Position numbers and translations under genes: made by a program. Under the pieces are notes generated by a model. It did no database searches. It was not told the DNA's origin and worked only from the letters and a program-made list of their open reading frames with translations. A stretch of DNA of 33,258 bases from a virus, in the IMG/VR virus record IMGVR_UViG_3300031565_000202, positions 1 through 33,258 of that record. The stretch is one strand, 5' to 3'. This document shows positions 30,659 through 33,258 of this stretch, piece by piece (within the stretch, counting starts at the first letter, position 1; each line of letters opens with the position of its first letter).

Positions 30659-31147
30659 TCAAATTGCACTGTCGCAATCCTCACATGCTTTATAGCCTTC
30701 TATTTCAAACATCGGACACTCTTTGTGTAATAAATAATCACTACACCCAGTATGTTTTTTTATCTTTTTATTACCCATCTCCTTCATTTCCTGCGATTCA
30801 AGTATGTGGTATTGCTGAGCGTATTCTTCGAATAAATTAAATAAATCAGAAGTTGCTTTAGGAGTTTTGTAATCTTCATTGTGAAGATATTCGATAATAA
30901 GACTATTAATCTTATGTTTCATTTTCTCTGCACTCACAGGTTCTCCCCGTTGTTTGAGAGCGGCAATCTCGGATTCAAGTTGCTTAATATCGCTTCTTAA
31001 ATGTCTATATCCATGTAATATAATTCCATCATTCTTTCGTGCTTGAAATTGACTATAATTATCTTCAAGTTCATGGTCAAGATTTTCGATTAAATCATTT
31101 TTTAAAATGTCTAATTTTTCATGTTTCTTTTCTAATTCTGTTTTCAT
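30659..31147 (-). CDS. coiled-coil protein with Cys-rich tail, 162 aa
   Basis: Residues 1-70 form charged helices (LEKKHEKLDILKNDLIENLD, IKQLESEIAALKQRGE). LESQEMKEM (about 117-125) repeats a phrase also found in the 107-residue and 146-residue genes. The C-terminus is Cys-rich (GCSDYLLHKECPMFEIEGYK then CEDCD), a possible zinc site. The gene overlaps the 56-residue ORF before it by ATGA. It appears to be a mosaic early protein of unknown function. Confidence 0.7.
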   Translation of the reverse strand: MKTELEKKHEKLDILKNDLIENLDHELEDNYSQFQARKNDGIILHGYRHLRSDIKQLESEIAALKQRGEPVSAEKMKHKINSLIIEYLHNEDYKTPKATSDLFNLFEEYAQQYHILESQEMKEMGNKKIKKHTGCSDYLLHKECPMFEIEGYKACEDCDSAI

Positions 31148-31314
31148 GGCTTTGGGTTTAAATAATCATAATAGTCCACATAGGTTCCTATAAACCAAAT
31201 TATACCGTCAATGCTTTTAATATGATATGTTGTAACGACTGTTGTTGGAGCTCCTTGTGTAAAATCTGGTGATATATACACAGATGTTTCGTTTTTACTA
31301 ATTAGTGCTGTCAT
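31144..31314 (-). CDS. small protein, 56 aa
   Basis: The frame starts MTALISKNETSVYISPDFTQ and continues with beta-like strands (TTVVTTYHIKSIDGIIWFIG), ending YDYLNPKP. Its stop overlaps the ATG of the 162-residue gene (ATGA at 31144-31147) and its start lies just after the stop of the 107-residue gene. Both support a real gene. No function visible. Confidence 0.6.
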   Translation of the reverse strand: MTALISKNETSVYISPDFTQGAPTTVVTTYHIKSIDGIIWFIGTYVDYYDYLNPKP

Positions 31315-31317
31315 GGC

Positions 31318-31641
31318 TTATTTAGTTAGATTATTTTTGATGTCATGATATGCTAAATAACACTCTTCTTGTTTTTGATCATCAATTTGGAAAGTTGGAT
31401 GCAATGCAATGACCGATTCCATAAATCTTCCAATCATCTCATCTGTTATTTCCTTCACTTCCTGCGATTCAAGAGCTGCGAGTTCGGATTCAAGTCTTTC
31501 AAGTATTGATTCAAGTTGTTTTAATCCAATTTCCCACATATCTACCCTGATATCTCCATGAACAAATTTTTGCCAATGTTTTATTATTTTATTCAGAATC
31601 TTTTCTTTTTCTTTCAGTTTTGCAATTATCTCGTCTTTCAT
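31318..31641 (-). CDS. coiled-coil early protein, copy A, 107 aa
   Basis: The first 60 residues (MKDEIIAKLKEKEKILNKII and on, to SELAALESQEV) are almost identical to those of the 146-residue gene at 32369-32809, because a 199-bp segment is duplicated (31456-31654 and 32624-32822). The rest (KEITDEMIGRFMESVIALHP and on) differs. The shared part is a charged coiled coil, suited to dimerisation. Function unknown. Confidence 0.7.
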   Translation of the reverse strand: MKDEIIAKLKEKEKILNKIIKHWQKFVHGDIRVDMWEIGLKQLESILERLESELAALESQEVKEITDEMIGRFMESVIALHPTFQIDDQKQEECYLAYHDIKNNLTK

Positions 31642-31654
31642 CTTACTTGTTATT
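31456..31654. repeat. 199-bp direct repeat, copy A
   Basis: This segment matches 32624-32822 with about three mismatches near its left end (around 31474-31479). It covers the first 60 codons of the 107-residue gene plus 13 bases of leader. Copy B is 1168 bases away. Between the copies are an HNH gene and a 104-residue gene. Confidence 0.9.
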
Positions 31655-31957
31655 AATTTCGTTTAACCAATATTCAAATACTTTATCCATATCTGGAAAT
31701 GTTTTATAATCACCTCCATTGTCATTCAAAATAGAATATTTATAACCTAAATCATCCCTATCATCAATATCAACATATTCTATACAGTATCTCACAAATA
31801 ATTCAGGATAGCCTTTCTCTGTGTCCTCTATTACTTCTTTAAGTTCATCTATTAAATGTGATCTTAATTCGTATTTATCTTTAGGATATTGAATAAGAAA
31901 ACTTAAAATCCTATCAAGAACTCTTTTTCTTCTAATGTCTATTCTTGTGTATTTCAT
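31643..31957 (-). CDS. hypothetical acidic protein, 104 aa
   Basis: Helical N-terminus with basic residues (MKYTRIDIRRKRVLDRILSF), then acidic segments (YVDIDDRDDLGYKYSILNDN) and a C-terminal VFEYWLNEINNK. It follows the HNH gene by seven bases and its stop is one base from the start of copy A. It has no recognised motif. It is one of the genes lying between the direct repeats. Confidence 0.7.
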   Translation of the reverse strand: MKYTRIDIRRKRVLDRILSFLIQYPKDKYELRSHLIDELKEVIEDTEKGYPELFVRYCIEYVDIDDRDDLGYKYSILNDNGGDYKTFPDMDKVFEYWLNEINNK

Positions 31958-31964
31958 GGGTTAA

Positions 31965-32357
31965 TTATTTAAATTTTTCATAATAAAATATAATTGGTGT
32001 AAAAACCTCCATTACAAGACCATATCTTTTGGCAATTCTGTAATTAGAACTATAATCATTTAATCTCTTAACCTGCTCTGATAGTTCGCTTCGGAATAAT
32101 TCCAGATGATGTGCTGATTCCCATTTATTACAAACTCTACAAGTAGGAAATAGATTATCTATATGGTTAACATCTTCTTCTTTTAAATGAAGTAAAAATA
32201 GTGGTATCTTAAATTTATTTTTTATGTGCCATACAAAGAACTGTTTAGGAATTATATGATCTACTTGCATATCTTTTAACTCAATAGATTCACCACAATA
32301 GGCACACCGACCATCATATTTATTATATATTTCTTGCCTATTAATTTTTTGTTTCAT
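31965..32357 (-). CDS. HNH endonuclease
   Basis: The 130-residue protein has the HNH layout with a structural zinc site: RCAYCGESIE (C18, C21), the catalytic MQVDHIIPKQ (D33-H34), NHIDNLFPTCRVCNKWES (N68; C73, C76) and a following helix. Such enzymes cut or nick DNA; in phages they can be homing endonucleases or packaging factors. Here it is far from terminase, without introns, between the two copies of a 199-bp repeat, which suits a mobile gene. The leader is of the early type (AATTAAACCAGAATAAG). Confidence 0.9.
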   Translation of the reverse strand: MKQKINRQEIYNKYDGRCAYCGESIELKDMQVDHIIPKQFFVWHIKNKFKIPLFLLHLKEEDVNHIDNLFPTCRVCNKWESAHHLELFRSELSEQVKRLNDYSSNYRIAKRYGLVMEVFTPIIFYYEKFK

Positions 32358-32368
32358 CTTATTCTGGT

Positions 32369-32809
32369 TTAATTAGATTTTTTAATTGTGATTTTGATAT
32401 TCTCAAGGCTTATTCCGTTACCATAACCATTCATAGCTCCAATGATAGTTGGGATATTGTCTTTTATACTTAATCCTGCCATGCAATGACCATCAAAATC
32501 AATGTCATATTCCTTTTCGTCTGTTACCTTTGAGGACTGTTGGGAGTATTCTGCAAGCTCCTTAATTCTCATTAATCTTGCTGTTTCAAATCCTTCATCA
32601 AATCCTTTTTTATATTCTCCCTCCACTTCCTGCGATTCAAGTGCGGAGAGTTCGGATTCAAGTCTTTCAAGTATTGATTCAAGTTGTTTTAATCCAATTT
32701 CCCACATATCTACCCTGATATCTCCATGAACAAATTTTTGCCAATGTTTTATTATTTTATTCAGAATCTTTTCTTTTTCTTTCAGTTTTGCAATTATCTC
32801 GTCTTTCAT
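32369..32809 (-). CDS. coiled-coil early protein, copy B, 146 aa
   Basis: The first 60 residues are near-identical to the 107-residue gene. After LESQEVEGEYKKGFDEGFET the sequence diverges into a charged helix (ARLMRIKELAEYSQQSSKVT) and a C-terminal beta region (DEKEYDIDFDGHCMAGLSIK, GNGISLENIKITIKKSN). Copy A and B look like one gene duplicated and then given different ends. Function unknown. Confidence 0.75.
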   Translation of the reverse strand: MKDEIIAKLKEKEKILNKIIKHWQKFVHGDIRVDMWEIGLKQLESILERLESELSALESQEVEGEYKKGFDEGFETARLMRIKELAEYSQQSSKVTDEKEYDIDFDGHCMAGLSIKDNIPTIIGAMNGYGNGISLENIKITIKKSN

Positions 32810-32822
32810 CTTACTTGTTATT
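32624..32822. repeat. 199-bp direct repeat, copy B
   Basis: Copy B of the repeat at 31456-31654, 1168 bases away. It includes the leader and first 60 codons of the 146-residue gene. Differences from copy A are confined to about three bases near 32642-32647. Confidence 0.9.
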
Positions 32823-33018
32823 TAATTAGATTAATTTTTAAATCTACAATAAATACTTCTTCACAAAATGGACATTCTACTTGAAAAGGTGTAATAGGAA
32901 TAGAAAGCCCTTTGTCTTCCGTATCGCCATTTATAATCTCCTTACAATATGGACATTCACAGCAATATGGAATATTTATATCAGCAATAAAAATATCTTT
33001 TGCATTAACTCTTTTCAT
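32818..33018 (-). CDS. double zinc-ribbon-type small protein, 66 aa
   Basis: Two CxxC pairs flank the protein middle: CCECPYCKE (18-26) and CPFCEE (about 50-55), spaced by 25 residues around NGDTEDKGLSIPITPF. This is a zinc-ribbon arrangement. The N-terminal MKRVNAKDIFIADINIPY is beta-like. It is in the early small-gene run with the leader AATAACAAATAAG. It may bind nucleic acid or protein; no family is recognised. Confidence 0.75.
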   Translation of the reverse strand: MKRVNAKDIFIADINIPYCCECPYCKEIINGDTEDKGLSIPITPFQVECPFCEEVFIVDLKINLIK

Positions 33019-33030
33019 CTTATTTGTTAT

Positions 33031-33210
33031 TTAATTTTGCAATTCTAAAAAAGAATCATTCCGTATTGCTCTTTTACGTTCATATTTAGCAAGTATCTTT
33101 TTAGCAGCAATACTTGTCGTCGAGTCTATAAGCACTTCAAATTCAAGTCTCATTTGCAAGTTCTTAAATGCTAATCGGGTGTTCCGTTCTTCAATTAGTT
33201 TTTCTTTCAT
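33031..33210 (-). CDS. small helical protein, 59 aa
   Basis: The frame starts MKEKLIEERNTRLAFKNLQM and continues as basic and acidic helices to NDSFLELQN. Its ATG overlaps the stop of the gene cut by the right edge (ATGA, 33207-33210), and its stop is 13 bases before the zinc-ribbon gene. Function unknown. Confidence 0.6.
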   Translation of the reverse strand: MKEKLIEERNTRLAFKNLQMRLEFEVLIDSTTSIAAKKILAKYERKRAIRNDSFLELQN

Positions 33211-33258
33211 GTCTTTAGTTGTTTAAGATATCTGTTAATAATTTTATCATCTACAACA
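33207..33258 (-). CDS. 3' end of a gene cut by the right window edge
   Basis: The last codons of a frame entering from the right read VVDDKIINRYLKQLKT before TGA. The stop overlaps the next ATG by ATGA, like most junctions here. The gene itself cannot be identified. Confidence 0.5.
   Translation of the reverse strand, partial: VVDDKIINRYLKQLKT

Noticed and set aside
1-33258. Evidence for prophage integration (integrase, repressor, att sites, host genes)
   Set aside because: No recombinase, CI-like repressor or host housekeeping gene is recognisable, so phage or prophage state cannot be decided here.

Overview
The window looks like the interior of a long-tailed (siphovirus-like) phage or prophage of a Bacteroidota host. 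The evidence for the host is: AT-rich DNA; almost no Shine-Dalgarno sequences, with AT-rich leaders before start codons instead; promoter candidates of the Bacteroidota type (TTTG / TAnnTTTG); and a protein set typical of that phylum's phages (YopX-like protein, DUF5675, FISUMP and DUF1566-like tail domains). Every gene I can support lies on the minus strand, so transcription runs from high to low coordinates. I see no integrase, repressor, polymerase, primase, tRNA or rRNA, and both ends cut genes, so this is part of a larger genome.

Layout in the direction of transcription. (1) 33258-30096: an early-type run of small genes (zinc ribbons, coiled coils, an HNH endonuclease between two copies of a 199-bp repeat), many with the same AT-rich leader before the ATG. 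(2) 30090-29997: a promoter-like sequence followed at once by a terminator hairpin. (3) 29988-28209: terminase small and large subunits. (4) 28221-18104: a tail module with small tail-completion candidates, adhesin-like and lectin-like tail proteins, a 758-residue tail protein and a TP901-type tape measure. (5) 18107-11836: ten tightly overlapping genes for sugar transfer and modification (two clear and one probable GT2-type enzyme, GT25-like, GT11-like, an FkbM methyltransferase, a second SAM-fold protein, a B12-binding radical SAM enzyme, a DUF115-like protein and a small possible HTH protein), closed by a terminator. (6) 11750-6200: a head module with its own promoter-like region: a hidden 43-residue ORF, a ClpP-type protease with a scaffold-like tail, major capsid, a possible tail tube, portal and connector. 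(7) 6200-2431: an FN3/repeat fibre, an exported protein, two small holin-like proteins around a DUF5675 protein, a GIY-YIG homing endonuclease and a spanin-like protein, closed by two terminators. (8) 2212-1: a second small-gene region with two related operator/promoter modules.

The genes are strongly coupled: most neighbours overlap by ATGA or TAATG. Using that rule I recovered about a dozen ORFs of 36-59 codons that simple ORF calling misses, including both holin candidates. The most unusual feature is the soluble glycan-modification cassette between tape measure and head protease. It should be made late with the virion proteins, which fits modification of the particle itself, though remodelling of host surface sugar is not excluded. 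The module order (terminase, tail, sugar cassette, protease, capsid, portal) is also not the usual terminase-portal-protease-capsid-tail order.
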